DNA from: Zanthoxylum bungeanum
Taxonomy: Eukaryota > Streptophyta > Magnoliopsida > Sapindales > Rutaceae
Reading direction: 5' to 3'
Assembly: GCA_019454045.1 (NCBI GenBank)
Contig: SKCR01036782.1
Coordinates: 242,352-306,351 of the forward strand
DNA length: 64,000 bases
Shown: one piece after another, positions 10,615 to 22,264 of the stretch
Position numbering within the stretch: the stretch's first letter is position 1
Layout of the letters: every line of letters starts with the position of its first letter
Position numbers and translations under genes: made by a program
The notes under the pieces: model-generated
The model's database searches: none
Told to the model about the DNA's origin: nothing
Seen by the model: the letters and a program-made list of their open reading frames with translations, nothing else

Positions 10615-11253
10615 ATGATGGAGGGGAGCAACGGAAAAATGATTTTGTTAACCAGTACAAACTATTTCACATGGAGAGGAAGGATGAAAGACCTTCTGTA
10701 TGTGAAGGACTATGATGGATCGGTGTTTCTGGAGCAGAAACCAGAAGGAATGACCGATGGAAAATGGGCTAATCTTCACCAGAAAACATGCAGTACTATT
10801 CGTCAGTGGATCGACGACAGTATCGTGAACCATGTCAGTGAAGAGATAAATGCACGTGTCTTATGGAGAAAGCTGGAGGAGCTTTTTCGAGCAAAGACTG
10901 GCAACAACAAGTTGTACTATATCAAGAAGATGATGGGTTTAAAATACCAGGAGGGTACAGCTGTGGCGGACCATATAAACGATTTCCTCGGAACCATGAA
11001 GGAATTGTCTGGATTGGGCATAGACTTCGGAGATGAGGTAAATGGCTTAATACTCCTTAATACGTTACCAGAATCTTGGGAAACGTTCAGATCTACGGTG
11101 ATCAATTCAGCCGCAGATGGGAAAGTCACTATGGAGATGGCAAAGACCAGGATCTTTGAGGAAGAAAAAGAGGACGAGAATGCAGGAGTCAGCATCAGCC
11201 TCAACCTCAGAAGCTCTAGTGACAGAAAAGAACACCAGAAGGGGGAGGAGTAA
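10615..11253 (+). pseudogene. copia gag, N-terminal domain
   Basis: 212 codons from ATG 10615 (a second ATG follows directly). It has the copia gag features: LTSTNYFTWRGRMKDLLYV near the N-terminus, then TIRQWIDDSI, VLWRKLEELF, and LLNTLPESWETFRSTV, as in the UBN2/retrotran_gag family. Gag would build the virus-like particle. The reading frame shifts at about 11170-11200 into the next frame, which carries the typical RGRSKSRGPGR basic segment, and shifts back near 11295 before the zinc knuckle. The stop at 11251 lies in the shifted-out frame. Two compensating indels are therefore inferred. Confidence 0.85.
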
Positions 11254-11301
11254 AAGCCGAGGCCCAGGGAGATCAGACAAGAACCGGGGGAAATCAAGAA
11301 C

Positions 11302-12369
11302 GAGGATATTGAGTGTTATCACTGCAAAAAGAAAGGCCATATGAAGCGGGATTGCTACAAGTTGAAGAACGAGCAGTCCAGGAGAGATGTCGACTCTAAT
11401 CAAGAAAGAGTTGCTACTACCACCGAGAAAACCTCCAAAGAATTTTGCATAATGTATGAAGAAGCTGTTGTGAATCTTGCCAGCCACGAGACCAGTTGGG
11501 TGATAGATAGTGGCGCATCCATACACGCCACATCTCGTAGAGACTTCTTTTCATCTTACACACCAAAAGACTACGGTGCTGTAAGGATGGGGAATGACGG
11601 ACAGTCTAAAGCCGTCGGTATTGGAGACATCTGCCTTGAAACAGACAACGGGACAAGGCTAGTGTTGAAGGGAGTCAAGCACATCCCTGACATCCGGTTA
11701 AACCTGATCTCAACAGGCAAGCTGGATGATGAAGGTTTCTGCAGCACCTTTAGTGACGGATGCTGGAAGCTCACTAAAGGATCAATGGTCGTGGCACGAG
11801 GTAAGAAAGACTCAACCCTGTATTTGATGCATGCTAAGCTTTCAAATAGTAGCATAAATACAGTCAACAGTAATGAGGCAGCCGAGCTGTGGCATAAAAA
11901 GCTTGGTCACATGAGCCAAACGGGGATGGAGATACTACGCAGGAGGAATGTTCTTCCGGAATTGAAGAACTCACACTTACGGAAGTGTGAACACTGCATG
12001 GCTGGAAAGCAAAACAGAGTGTCCTTCCAGAGTTCCCCGCCTCAACGGAAACCGGAGGTACTAGATCTCATACATTCAGATGTATGCGGTCCGATGCAGA
12101 CACGAACACTTGGTGGGTCACTGTATTTTGTGACATTTATTGATGATCATTCAAGGAAGATCTGGGCATACACCTTGAAGAGAAAAGACCAAGTGTTTGG
12201 AGTGTTCAAAGAGTTTCATGCTCTGGTGGAGAGAGAAACCGGCAAGAAACTGAAGTGCATCAGAACAGACAATGGTGGAGAATACAGAGGTCCGTTTGAT
12301 CAGTACTGCAAGACGCAAGGAATCAGACATCAAACGACACCTCCGAAGACACCTCAGCTGAATGGCCAC
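11302..12369 (+). pseudogene. copia zinc knuckle, protease and integrase (integrase deleted at active site)
   Basis: Opens with the CCHC knuckle CYHCKKKGHMKRDC at about 11314-11355. It is followed by the aspartic protease with WVIDSGASIHATS at about 11497-11535, the GAG-pre-integrase zinc motif (LWHKKLGHMS ... CEHCMAGKQ), and the integrase core. The first two catalytic Asp residues are visible in HSDVCGPM and RTDNGGEY. The third, a Glu in the NGVAER-type motif, is missing: after TPQLNG at 12365 roughly 50 bp are lost, judged from relatives, and the frame changes. Integrase would have inserted cDNA into the genome and cannot work here. Confidence 0.9.
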
Positions 12370-13225
12370 AAGCCAAGCTGCCGAAGACATTCTGGGGGGA
12401 GGCACTCATCACAACAGTACATGTTTTGAACATGTCCCCAGCGGTCGCACTGAAAGGTAATGTTCCTAACCAAGCTTGGACAGGTAAAGAAGTGTCTTAT
12501 GAACACTTGCATGTCTTTGAGTGCAAAGCATTTGTACACATCCCAAAGGACGAGAGATCCAAGCTTGATGCAAAGACGCGACAGTGTGTCTTTATTGGCT
12601 ATGGTCAGGATGATTTCGGCTACAAACTGTATGATCATGTGGAGAAGAAGATTGTCAGAAGCTGAGATGTTGTCTTTGTTGAAGACCAGACCATAGAAGA
12701 TATCAGAAAAGAGATGAAGACAATGCCCCAACAATACAGAAATGTGAATCCAGAACCTCATACACCGGTGCCAGTACGAGTTGAAGATGAGGTTCCCAGA
12801 CATGAGGGTACATGTGATGAAGCTCCCAGAGATGATGATCATGATCAACCACCAGTACCAGAAGCTACACCAACAGTTCCACAGAGAAGGTCTGACAGAG
12901 AGAGGCGACCTTCAACCAAATACTCTGCATATGAGTATGTGCTGCTTACTGACGGGGGAGAACCCGAGAGCTACCAGGAGGCTGTGGAAATAGAAGACAG
13001 AGAAAAGTGGGAGGAAGCCATGCAAGATGAGATGAAATCTTTACATGACAATCACACTTTTGAGTTGGTGAAATTGCCAAGAGGCAAACGGGCTTTGAAG
13101 AATAAATGGGTGTACAGGGTGAAGCAACAGGAACACACTTCACAACCCCGATACAAAGCCAGACTAGTCGTCAAGGGATTCATTAGAGGAAATGCATTGA
13201 CTTCGATGAAATCTTCTCTCCAGTT
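12370..13225 (+). pseudogene. copia integrase C-terminus and RT start
   Basis: After the integrase deletion the protein resumes in another frame as KLPKTFWGEALITTVHVLN, then MSPAVALKGNVPNQAWTGKE and the CVFIGYGQDDFGYKLYD motif of copia integrases. A TGA at about 12663 interrupts it. The frame continues through a Pro-rich linker (RRSDRERRPSTKYSAYEYV) into the RT N-terminus with WEEAMQDEMKSL and KNKWVYRVK. A frameshift near 13190 precedes the next segment. Confidence 0.85.
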
Positions 13226-14023
13226 GTGAAGATGTCATCCATCAGAGTGGTACTCAGCTTAGCAGCAAGCCTCGACCTGGAAGTTGAGCAGATGGATGTC
13301 AAGACCGCATTTCTTCACGGGGATCTGGAAGAAGAAATTTACATGGAGCAACCAGAAGGCTTCAGAGTCAGCGGGAAAGAGGACTATGTGTGCAGACTCA
13401 GGAAAAGCCTCTACGGTTTGAAACAGGCACCGAGACAGTGGTACGTGAAGTTCGAGTCAGTTATGGGGGAGCAGGGATACAAGAAGACTACTTCAGACCA
13501 TTGTGCTTTCGTTCAGAAATTTTCTGACGATGATTTTATCATCTTACTGCTATATGTAGATGATATGTTGATAGTTGGCAGGAATCAATCGAGGATTGAT
13601 AATTTAAAGCAGCAACTGAGTAAGTCTTTTGAGATGAAAGACTTGGGGCCAGCTAAGCAGATTCTTGGCATCAGGACCGGCCGTGATCTGAAAGCCAAGA
13701 AGTTATACTTGTCACAGGAGGAGTACATCGAGAAAGTACTTCAGAGATTCCAGATGGACAAGGCTAAAGCGGTTAGCACTCCTCTTGCTACCCACTTTAG
13801 ATTGAGTACACAGCAGAGTCCCTCTACTGAGACAGGGAATGAGGAAATGAAACAGGTTCCATACACCTCAGCAGTGGGAAGTCTTATGTATGCCATGGTG
13901 TGCACGAGGCCAGACTTAGCACACGCAGTTGGATTGGTCAGCTGGTTTATGTCAAACCCAGGACGGGAACACTGGAATGCTATCAAATGGATTATGCGGT
14001 ATCTTCGAGGCACATCAAAATGA
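13226..14023 (+). pseudogene. copia reverse transcriptase
   Basis: A 265-residue open segment with all core RT motifs: VEQMDVKTAFLHGDL, the KSLYGLKQAPRQWY motif, and the catalytic box LLYVDDMLIVG (YVDD). MKDLGPAKQILGI and the thumb/connection text YTSAVGSLMYAMVCTRPDLA follow. RT would copy element RNA into DNA. This is the best-preserved part of pol. It ends at a TGA created by a frameshift near 14000-14020. The true frame resumes as RLRFGSSDKPVLMGYTDSD. Confidence 0.9.
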
Positions 14024-14526
14024 GGCTACGTTTTGGAAGCAGCGATAAACCAGTGTTGATGGGCTACACCGATTCAGATATGGCAGGAGATGTGGATACC
14101 CGAAAGTCTACTTCGGGGTATCTGATTACTCTCTCAGGATGAGCTGTGGCATGGCAATCAAGGTTGCAGAGATGTGTTGCACTTTCTACAACAGAGGCAG
14201 AATTCATTGCAGTGACAGAGGCTTGCAAGGAATTGATGTGGATGAAGACATTCGTCCATGAATTGGGTTTCAAGCAGGAGAAGTACATTTTGTACTGCGA
14301 TAGCCAGAGTGCTATCTATCTCGGTAAAAATTCCACATTTCATTCGAGGTCAAAACATATCGATGTGAGGTATCACTGGATACGGGACGTCCTGAGCTCA
14401 AAGCTATTAGAACTCAGGAAAATTCACACCGACGACAACGGTGCCGATATGTTCACAAAGGTTTTACCGAAAGAGAAGCTTGAAATCTGTCGTGCCATAG
14501 CCGGGATGACAAAACTCTCCACATAG
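14024..14526 (+). pseudogene. copia RNase H
   Basis: RNase H in the frame following the RT frameshift: GYTDSDMAGDVDTRKSTSGY, then a TGA at 14140-14142 within LSG*AVAW. ALSTTEAEFIAVTEACKELM, LYCDSQSAIYLGKN and KHIDVRYHWIRD follow, with the expected catalytic Asp, Glu and Asp. The C-terminus ends naturally at a TAG at 14524. The domain would remove the RNA strand during reverse transcription. One nonsense codon disables it. Confidence 0.88.
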
Positions 14527-14673
14527 TCAGAGTGTGGAGATTCAGAGAACTACGATTGGCTTGATCCCAACTCAGGGTACGTAGGCAGTCATACAGATGC
14601 AGCCAGGGGTGGATCCTTTTGAGGATCCGGTTTGGGTGATTGATGGTCGGCTCAGATTTTGGGAAAATCTTCA

Positions 14674-14687
14674 CCGAGGGGGAGATT
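14674..14687 (+). other. Polypurine tract of copia element
   Basis: The purine-rich run GAGGGGGAGATT stands directly before the 3' LTR start at 14688, the expected place for plus-strand priming. Confidence 0.85.
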
Positions 14688-15031
14688 TGTTGAAGACAGC
14701 AACTCTCAAGTTGCTCACTACAAAACAGGGCGCCGAAAGCATGCAATGCATGCATGACAGCAGGAGAGAGTTGGCAAAACGTGTTTACACGTTTTGCCAA
14801 CCACCAAGGCGTGTGAACTATAGCACACGCCTTTTGAACCCTATAAAAGAGCCCCTCACCATTGTTATTAGTATCCCAGAAATCCCAAATGTGTGAGTAA
14901 AGATAGAGAGTAAAGTGGTGTGAGAGTTTTTTGTAAAGCTTTGGATTTGTAAGCTTTGTAATTCTTTTGTGTGATATAAAAGAAGAGTTTTCTCTCCAAT
15001 CACCTCTATTATTGTGTGTTTAATCACAACA
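14688..15031 (+). repeat. 3' LTR of copia element
   Basis: 344 bp, matching 9560-9905 except for two substitutions and two single-base indels. One indel breaks the GCATGCAATTGCATGC palindrome and one substitution unpairs a base in the 11-bp stem. Confidence 0.93.
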
Positions 15032-15036
15032 GTCAG

Positions 15037-16424
15037 CGACCACGACACTGTTGAGCTAGCAGCTCGTAGAAAGTACGGATAGTCCAATGGGAGAACTAAC
15101 CAGAGAATATTGGAGTCGCTACCCAGTATAAGACACTGAAAATGATTTAAGGCCGCACTACACCCCTCGCAAGGTCAAACCCTAAACTCGTTTGGGTTCG
15201 GAATGGTCCCTCACTGATGTCAGTATAATATCAAGGTTCAAAATAGAATCCCCATGTCTTATAATGTAAAGAAATCATACACGATAATTTATATTTCATG
15301 CAGTAGCCAAGAATTCATGAAAGAAATAATAACATAATAGATAACATATAAAAAACATTTGGCCAGACATATTTGGGATACGACCGGATATATATGTTTA
15401 TGTCCGGCGGAACATAATGGATGTCTGACTTGATTTACTACATAAACCAGAATGCCCAGAATGCAGAATCATGCAACAAATAACAAATATATGTCATGGC
15501 ATACTTGAAACCATATTCATAAGGTGAATAATCATGTATAACGGTGATGGTAAGATAATGATAAAACAAATAGAATAATCACATGATAACAATAATTAGA
15601 AAGTAGTAAAGAAGACACGTGTAACTATTTCCAAGTAGTACATGGAATTGTATCACAAATGTAGACCATACTATCATCCATTTAGAATCGGCCATGGAAT
15701 TTATGTCTGGGTTTCCATCCTATATGCCACAGAGAAGTAGATATGTGGCCGGATGTAGCCAATTTATACGGCCGAAATTACGTTGTGATAGATGTATGTT
15801 TGCCAGATATACAGCGTCAAATCAGAAGAGGAAAAGCAACAGGATGGAGATTAGGGTGCCCTCGGGTCTCTAACTTTTGTATTGTTGGCTTCGAGAATGC
15901 CTCTCAAAGCCTAGGTTAGTTGTTAGATCTCTTGCTCGAGTTGGGAAACAGGTTATGTGTTTTTGGTGTTTTGTTTAAACGTTCCAAAAACAAATATAGA
16001 GTCTCCAAACCCCCCCCCCCCCAAAAAATCCTCTAGTTTGTGTGTTTTTGGTCTCATTTTTATAGGGTTTAGGGTTTGCTTAATAAAAAAAAGAATCTCT
16101 TTTGTTAAGGAAATTGGTTGATTAATGAAAGATCGAATCCCTCTACAAAATTAGAAACACAACGCATATCCGGCCTGACTTGTATAATATCCGGCCGAAT
16201 GTGATGGTGATGTCTAGCCGGATATAGATAAATTCCGACCTGGTTTAGAGGATAATTCCGGTATGGTTTGGCGTATAATTTTGACTGGATGTAGATGACA
16301 TTCGTCCTGGATTTGGCTGTTTCATTTAGACTTCTTTAGGGTTTTCTCTCTTCCAGTATTAAACCTTATAACTTTCCCAAACATTCAGGAATGTTTTCAT
16401 ATGAGACTCATCATCAGGCTGTGC
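15037..16424. other. Degenerate non-coding repeat sequence (possible remainder of gypsy 5' LTR and other elements)
   Basis: No gene found. The first part should continue the gypsy 5' LTR cut by the copia element. The words TTGGAGTCGCTACCCAGT near 15110 and GGGTTCGGAATGG near 15196 resemble leaders of Tat/Ogre-type gypsy elements (weak inference). From about 15360 to 16330 the words CCGGATAT, GTCCGGC and GGCCGGAT recur at irregular spacing on a ~30-bp scale, suggesting an old short-unit repeat. A run of 13 C residues lies at 16010-16022. Confidence 0.5.
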
Positions 16425-16432
16425 GTAAGAAT

Positions 16433-19400
16433 CAGTGTTCTAAAACGCGCTAGGCACTAGTCGGGCGGCGACCCAGCGCCTAGCGCCTAGGCGGGGCCTA
16501 GGCAATTAGTCGGCAAATAGTTAAAACCTAATATTTTCCAACATCATAAATAATCCAAATCATATAAATTTAATGAAAATGTAATAAAATATAAAATCAA
16601 ACTCAATCAACCATATGAAACATCATTTAACTAAGTTCATGTTCATCATCCTTTAACAAAATTAAATATAACTAAATATTTAACTCTTCTTCATCTACTT
16701 CAAACTCATTATCCTTTGGTTCTTCATCAGAATCAAAATCTTCTTCATCAAATTCTCTATATTCAGCATTTCTAGCGCTTTTTCGAGGTTGTAATATTTC
16801 ATCTATCTCAGATGTTTCTCCAACATCCTCTAAGTAAGCCCTGAACTAGGCTATACTTCTTCATCATCACCATATTCACCACTCTTAATAATCCATCATT
16901 GTGCAATAGTAGCATTTTTTGCGAGTAATACATCCAATTTCATATCCTTCTCCTTTTTATGTTTGTTCTTCAACTTGGCATTAAAGGAAATAAAGATTAG
17001 ATTGTTTAGTTGATTTACATCTAGTATATTCATTTTCTTCGTGTGAATCTATATAAATAATTTAAATAAATCAATTAATATTAATAATTACAAAATAAAA
17101 TAATTTAATACTTAACTAATGTTAAATATTTACCCCCTCAAAAGTTCTCCAATTTCGTTCGCACCCGGATGAACTAGTGGCTAATGAAAGTATCATTTTT
17201 GCCATTTTTAGCAAGTTAGGTGTATGATATCCATATGTACGCTACCATGAAACTATAAATTCACATAAATAGGTTGAATGAAATATAATAAATCTTATAT
17301 AATTTGCAAAATAATACAAATGAATACTTTATTTTTATCTGGATTAAAAATATCAATAGATACTCGACATGCTTTGGCCACAACTTCTCTACCAAAAGCT
17401 TCATCTTTTGTCTTATACGAAGCCAACTCCTTACTTATCACCTTACTTTGCATGTCAATGTCATTGGGAAAGAAAGTCTCCACAACCGTAAATACCTCAT
17501 ACATGACACTCGCATCGTATTCAATGCTTGTATTCTTATAGTAGTAGTAAGGATTTAATAGATAAGCGACACAATGCAATGGAGTATCAAGCCGCCCTTC
17601 GATTTTGCTATCAATAATCTCTAAGATTGGTTGATAATTACTCTCAATATTGTTCAATACCTCTTTTATCTCTTCTTTTGTATTTTTTAGCTCTTCATAT
17701 ACAAATCCCATTGATGGCTTTCTATCCCCATCAACTAGTCAAAGCTCCCTCACCAAAGGTACAAACACCTTCAAACATTGAGTCACACCATTCCAAAAAG
17801 AAACATTCATCACCAAAGGTGCAAACACCTTCAGAAGTCTTGTGACGGCATACATAAAAATGATGAAAGCCTTGTCACTATCAAAGGTTTTTTGTACCTC
17901 GGCAATTTCTCAATACTTTCAAGCATGAGGTTTATGGTGTGAGTCGCACATGAACTCCAAAAAATATTTGGCATCTTCGCCTTCAACAACTTTGCCGCAG
18001 CCATTTTATTTGACGCATTATTGATTACCATTTGAACCATATTTTCCACCCCTACTTGTTCAATACCCGTTATAACATACTCAAAAATATGTTCAGCAAT
18101 ATGCGCCACATCGAAACTTTCCTTTGAAGAAAGGAAAATGGTACATAAATTAACACACAAATTCATTATACTTCTCATTTTTCCTATCACTCCAAGCATC
18201 TGCCATGATCGAACACCTGTTCTCTTTCCACTTTTTATCATGTTGTTGTAGAAAAATTTTAACACTTTCAACTTCCTCTTTCAATAATGGCTCCCCCAAT
18301 TCATATTGGCTATGACCTCTGAATCCCGGTCTGAATTGACCACTGCCTCCATCATCGCTATCCAGCTATCATTGTCAATAGCATTAAAAGGAATACCAGA
18401 TTCATAAACCCACTTAGCAACAAATCACTTCACTTTATGTGTCTTCTCTTTAAAACGTGCTTCTTTAATATTTTGTTGCCGCATTGTTTTACCATTACTC
18501 ACTGCAGAATCAAGAGGGGTTATCACTGTCCACATATCCAAAGGGTTGCGATGCCGATGGGGTCTTGAATCTAACCATTCTTCTAGTTCATGAATTTCAT
18601 CTTCTTCATCGCCCCCAATATTAACTTCTTATTTTATCTCACTAACATGTTTGTTTTTTATTCCTAGCCTCTAAAATGGCTTGTCTACACTTCTTCTGAT
18701 CCTTTATATTGAATTTTGGACATTTTGCAACATTCCCCGATATATGCCCAATATGTTATCTCATTCTATAAACTCCTCCGGAATTTTTTTTTGAACATAA
18801 CTTGCATTTAACTTTATCCAAGTTATTTGGATCCATTAAAGCTCCATACTCTCATCCAACATCATTTGAGTTTCATTTAAGAACCAAACTACACTCCGAA
18901 TTAGAGGCCGCAGACGAAGAAGCAATGTCCTAAGAATAAACAACATACGAATTAATTAATAATTAACTACTACCAAAAGTTAATTAGTTATTGATTATTA
19001 CCAAATAATAATTAATCATTTAACTATCATAAACCCTAAAATTTAAAACATTAACAAAATAATTAACTAATTAACTTTATCAACTACTAACATTAAATTA
19101 GTTATTAACTATTAACAATCATAAACTCTCAAATTTCAAATTAAAATGAATAATTGGATCTAGGGTTTTAGGTAAAATTAGCAAAATATTGAACAAATTG
19201 GAGTTAGGATTTTAGGTAAAAACTTTTCTACAAAAGTATTATCATATTATGATGAGAAATCAAAAAAATAATATTAGCAAAGGCTTACCTTGAGCTCGTG
19301 TGTGAGAGAGAGAGGGGGAGGAGAATGCGGTTAACTGTTGAGTAAGAGAGAGGGAAGAGAATGCAGGCAGCGTGAGGTAGAGAGAAATGAGGGCACGCGA

Positions 19401-19604
19401 GAGAGATATAATTTTTTTAATATAATCCCTAGGCCAAAACGATGATGTTTCCCCCTTCATCGGCTGTGTATCGGCGCCTACGCGGTCGAGTGGCGGTGAA
19501 ATCGGCGCCTAGGCACCGATTTCACTCCGACCACTCAGCCACGCGATTACCATCACCGAATTAGAGGCACGTGGAGCGCAAACGCGTAACATTTTAGATC
19601 ACTA
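16433..19604 (-). mobile_element. hAT DNA transposon (autonomous-type, decayed)
   Basis: A 3172-bp element with short inverted ends, CAGTGTTCTAAAA at the left and complement TAGTGATCTAAAA at the right. The flanking 8-mers are GTAAGAAT (16425-16432) and GTAAAAAT (19605-19612), an hAT-length TSD with one mismatch. Subterminal regions are rich in GCGCCTAGGC-type words (16460-16505 and 19465-19530). The interior encodes a minus-strand hAT transposase with BED finger, DUF659-like and hATC parts. Numerous frameshifts indicate an inactive copy, but it is the only DNA transposon here with transposase sequence. Confidence 0.88.
16690..18870 (-). pseudogene. hAT transposase pseudogene
   Basis: Read on the minus strand. 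A BED-type zinc finger occurs at about 18730-18840 (KVKCKLCSKKNSGGVY ... H). A DUF659/transposase core at 17831-18271 contains GVENMVQMVINNASNKMAAA, FWSSCATHTINLMLE and KLPRYKK. In active relatives the first motif reads VVTDNASN, so a catalytic-type Asp is Asn here. A further core segment is at 17295-17711 (TPLHCVAYLLNPYYYY). A degenerate hATC dimerisation domain follows at about 17150-17240 and 16960-17060 (IHTKKMNILDVNQLNNLIF), then an acidic tail near 16690-16790. Transposase would excise and reinsert the element. Stops and shifts break it into at least four pieces. Confidence 0.85.
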
Positions 19605-19612
19605 GTAAAAAT

Positions 19613-20071
19613 ACAGTGTCTACAATTTGTTTACAAGAGAATGCTTGATTTATCATACTTGCTATAAATGATTTTTTACTCCTATTTATAGGCTAGCCTC
19701 CCTACAAATGTGTGATGAAGATTTATTTTTCAAGAAAATTCAATCATAATATCTAAAGATATGGTGGATGTTTAAGATGTCTAGAAACATCCACCAAAAT
19801 ATCTAAATATTTTTATATACAACTTGTCTCTACCTTGAAACATTCTAAAACATGGTTGAGATGTCTCTTACCATTGGGTATCTAAGATCTTCCATAGATT
19901 TCTAGAACCTTCCAGATTATTTTAGACTACTCTTGAACTTTCTCGAACCTTCCGGAACTCTTTAGATAACTCTTTAATGTTCCAGGAACTTCTAGTTTCC
20001 TCTGTTTAGCCTTTATTGCATAATATTATTATTCCTATGGATGTAGAATCTGGCGGGTTGGGACAGAAGGA
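19613..20071 (-). promoter_or_regulatory. Orphan LTR/promoter-like stretch with heat-shock elements
   Basis: No coding sequence. At 19935-19957 five alternating GAA/TTC units follow each other at perfect 5-bp spacing. A second perfect three-unit site is at 19900-19912, and partial units occur near 19978-19995. On the minus strand a TATA-like box (CCTATAAATAGG) is at about 19684-19695, some 200 bp downstream of the sites. A perfect 11-bp inverted repeat (GGTGGATGTTT and its complement) lies near 19762-19797. HSEs upstream of a TATA box recall heat-activated plant LTRs such as ONSEN of Arabidopsis. Which element or gene this belonged to is not clear: hAT lies on one side and Athila on the other. 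Confidence 0.55.
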
Positions 20072-21630
20072 TGACATGCTTGAAAAGTGGTTCCTCGAAA
20101 AGTGGTTATTTACACCCAAGTATAAAAGTATCGAAGTAATAAAATAACCCTGTAAGTCTGAGATCGATCCACATGGAATAAATTTAATAAGATAAAATAA
20201 TAATTTGAGTGAAAAGAAAAAGATTGATTTGTTTGAAGTGATTGGAAAATTTTAAATTGGACTACAATAATAAAATAAAATGATAGGATTAGGTGATCCA
20301 CTTTTAATACTTCAATTTAGAAATCTTACTTTTTTTATAATATGTAAATTGCCAATATTACCCATTTAATTTAATTCAGGAATTAATTATGCCAAAACAA
20401 ATAAAACCAACCATAAAGGCGGTGAAAACTTTTGTCTATAACAAGTTCAAATAGGTACTTAATTATCCCAAATAAATAAAATCAGCCATATAGGCAGTAA
20501 CAAAGTTTGTCAATAATTAATCCAGATTTAAATTAAGTATTAATCATTAGATTACAATTTATATATTATAATATAGTGAGATTAATCTATATTTTCATAT
20601 TAAAAGTTTCATCATTTGCCCCAGCAAAAAGAAATTAGTTACTCATAATTTGAATAAAAACACACATAATTTTACTACTAAAAGAAAAAGAAATTATAAG
20701 AAAAAACTTACAAAGATAAAACACACAAGACACTCTCTCTCAAATTCTACAAAAGAGATTCAGAAGAAAGTACGAGGTTTTGAAGGCTGAGAATCCTCTA
20801 ATTTATATAGGAAGCTCATCCCTCTAAAAGACAATTGCATTGCAATTCTCAAGGTGGAGAGGCGTCCATCGAAAGGTGGATGTGACCCTACACCAAATTT
20901 TTTATTTTTTTTTGAATTTATATATAACACACTTTAGATCTTTCGTCAATTTCGGTTTTGGAAACTTCAGAACTAGAAAATCTTGTCAACAACAAAGTTG
21001 TAGATTTTTTAGTCTTCTTTCATCTGGAATTATAATTACTTTAATTTGATATCGGAATAAAAAGTTATGGCCAAAATACGAAAATTACGCAGGGTTGGAA
21101 TTTCTAAATTTGTAACACTATTAGAACGCCCTTTCATGTTTTGGGCCTCCAAAATCCAAATGTCATGTCCATTTTTCTAGTCATGCATCTAAAATATTAT
21201 TTCACCTACATAAGAAATAAAAATCACAATAAAATATAAATTTAATTATTATTTTATAAATATGCTAAATTAAGGGGATTAATGAAACTACAAGTGTAAA
21301 ATGATGAATTTTTCTTTTAATAAATGTGGAATTTTTAGTGTTCATCACACCCTCCAACCAGCTTATTACTAGTCCCTAGTAATTTAAGCGAAAAAATTTA
21401 AAAAAGACAAATTCTTATCCAAATTAATAATTGTTTTCTTTCTTTCTAAATGATCAAATAAGTAAATTCTCCTGTACTTTTTACCATTCTTCCATGCACA
21501 CATAAAACAAGGTATCAATCACTTCATTATGCCCACAATATTCACAGGTCTTGTTGAAAAGAGAGTAATATTTTTGTCTTAAAATTATATTAGAGTTCAC
21601 ACCTTTTGACAATGAAAGTTTATTTATAAA
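20072..21630 (-). repeat. 3' LTR of Athila-like element
   Basis: Starts TGACATGCT. It shares its whole length, at roughly 90% by eye, with 35046-35637 plus 42214-43165. The inner end is uncertain by some bases, near TAAATACA at 21630. It contains two AAATCAGCCATA/GGCGGTGA-type phrases around 20415-20500. Confidence 0.8.
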
Positions 21631-22264
21631 TACAAAAATATATTTTTTTTGGTAATAATACATCTTCAATTCTTGTAACGAGCTTTGGGCCAGTGACTCC
21701 CAAACCAGTTGGTTTTAGGGCACTAGATGTTAAGACACTCCTACGAATTTAATTGCTCGGATCTCAGATGTTAAACATAAGAAGTGTCTGATTTCCTTGA
21801 CCTTTCTCTTTAACCTCTGTAACGAGCTTTAGGCCAGTGACTCCCAGACTAGTTGGCCTTAGGACACTAAGTGTTAAAATACTCATACATATTTAATTGT
21901 TCGAGCTAGAGAGGCTATGAAATCGAACTTATTCACATATTTTTTTTAAAACTAACTCAAACTCTACCGTTTTACGTGAACAATCACTGGTTGCTGAGGC
22001 AAGATGTCTGGTTAATAAGTAAAAGCGTGATTAGATTTTTTGAATAAAAATACAAATTCCACTGCCTTTAAGTGCTACCTCCAACAAACTAGAGAACTGA
22101 ATATTACAAAATTTTCAGTTACAACCTATGATCATATGTTACTATGTATGTTGATAATACCTGTTAAATGAGCTTATGAAGATCAAATTTAATCAATATT
22201 ATGGAGAATTCATAAATTTAAATGATTCAAAAAGAAAGGAACAAAAATAACTTATCACGAATTA
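21631..22264. repeat. Non-coding stretch with a 144-bp tandem duplication
   Basis: No gene. Two diverged copies of a 144-bp unit start at 21674 and 21818, each beginning TGTAACGAGCTTT and containing GGCCAGTGACTCCCA. The rest is AT-rich. It lies just inside the 3' LTR of the Athila-like element, where its 3' non-coding region is expected. Confidence 0.65.

Larger units (their letters stand above)
9560..15031 (+). mobile_element. Young Ty1/copia element (Tork/Tnt1-like) with dead pol
   Basis: A 5472-bp complete LTR retrotransposon on the plus strand, inserted in the gypsy 5' LTR. LTRs are 9560-9905 and 14688-15031, TGTTGAAGAC to CACAACA. The flanking 5-mers are GTCGG (9555-9559) and GTCAG (15032-15036), a TSD with one mismatch. 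The order is PBS 9908-9919, leader, gag, protease, integrase, RT, RNase H (the copia order), then PPT 14674-14687. The LTRs differ at two substitutions and two 1-base indels, so insertion is recent. The coding region nevertheless has at least seven lesions. It probably moved using proteins from a relative. The lineage name is from protein resemblance and is inference. Confidence 0.92.

Noticed and set aside
10527..10715. Overlapping plus-strand ORF starting in the copia leader
   Set aside because: It is out of frame with gag, has no gag motif and is a shadow of the real gag ORF from 10615.
15100..15260. Ogre/Tat-like leader remnant as a separate element
   Set aside because: Only short phrases resemble it; no LTR, PBS or coding sequence. 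Kept as a note in the degenerate region.
16010..16022. Poly-C run here and another at 57170-57182
   Set aside because: Both are simple homopolymers; equal length is most likely chance, and assembly error is possible.
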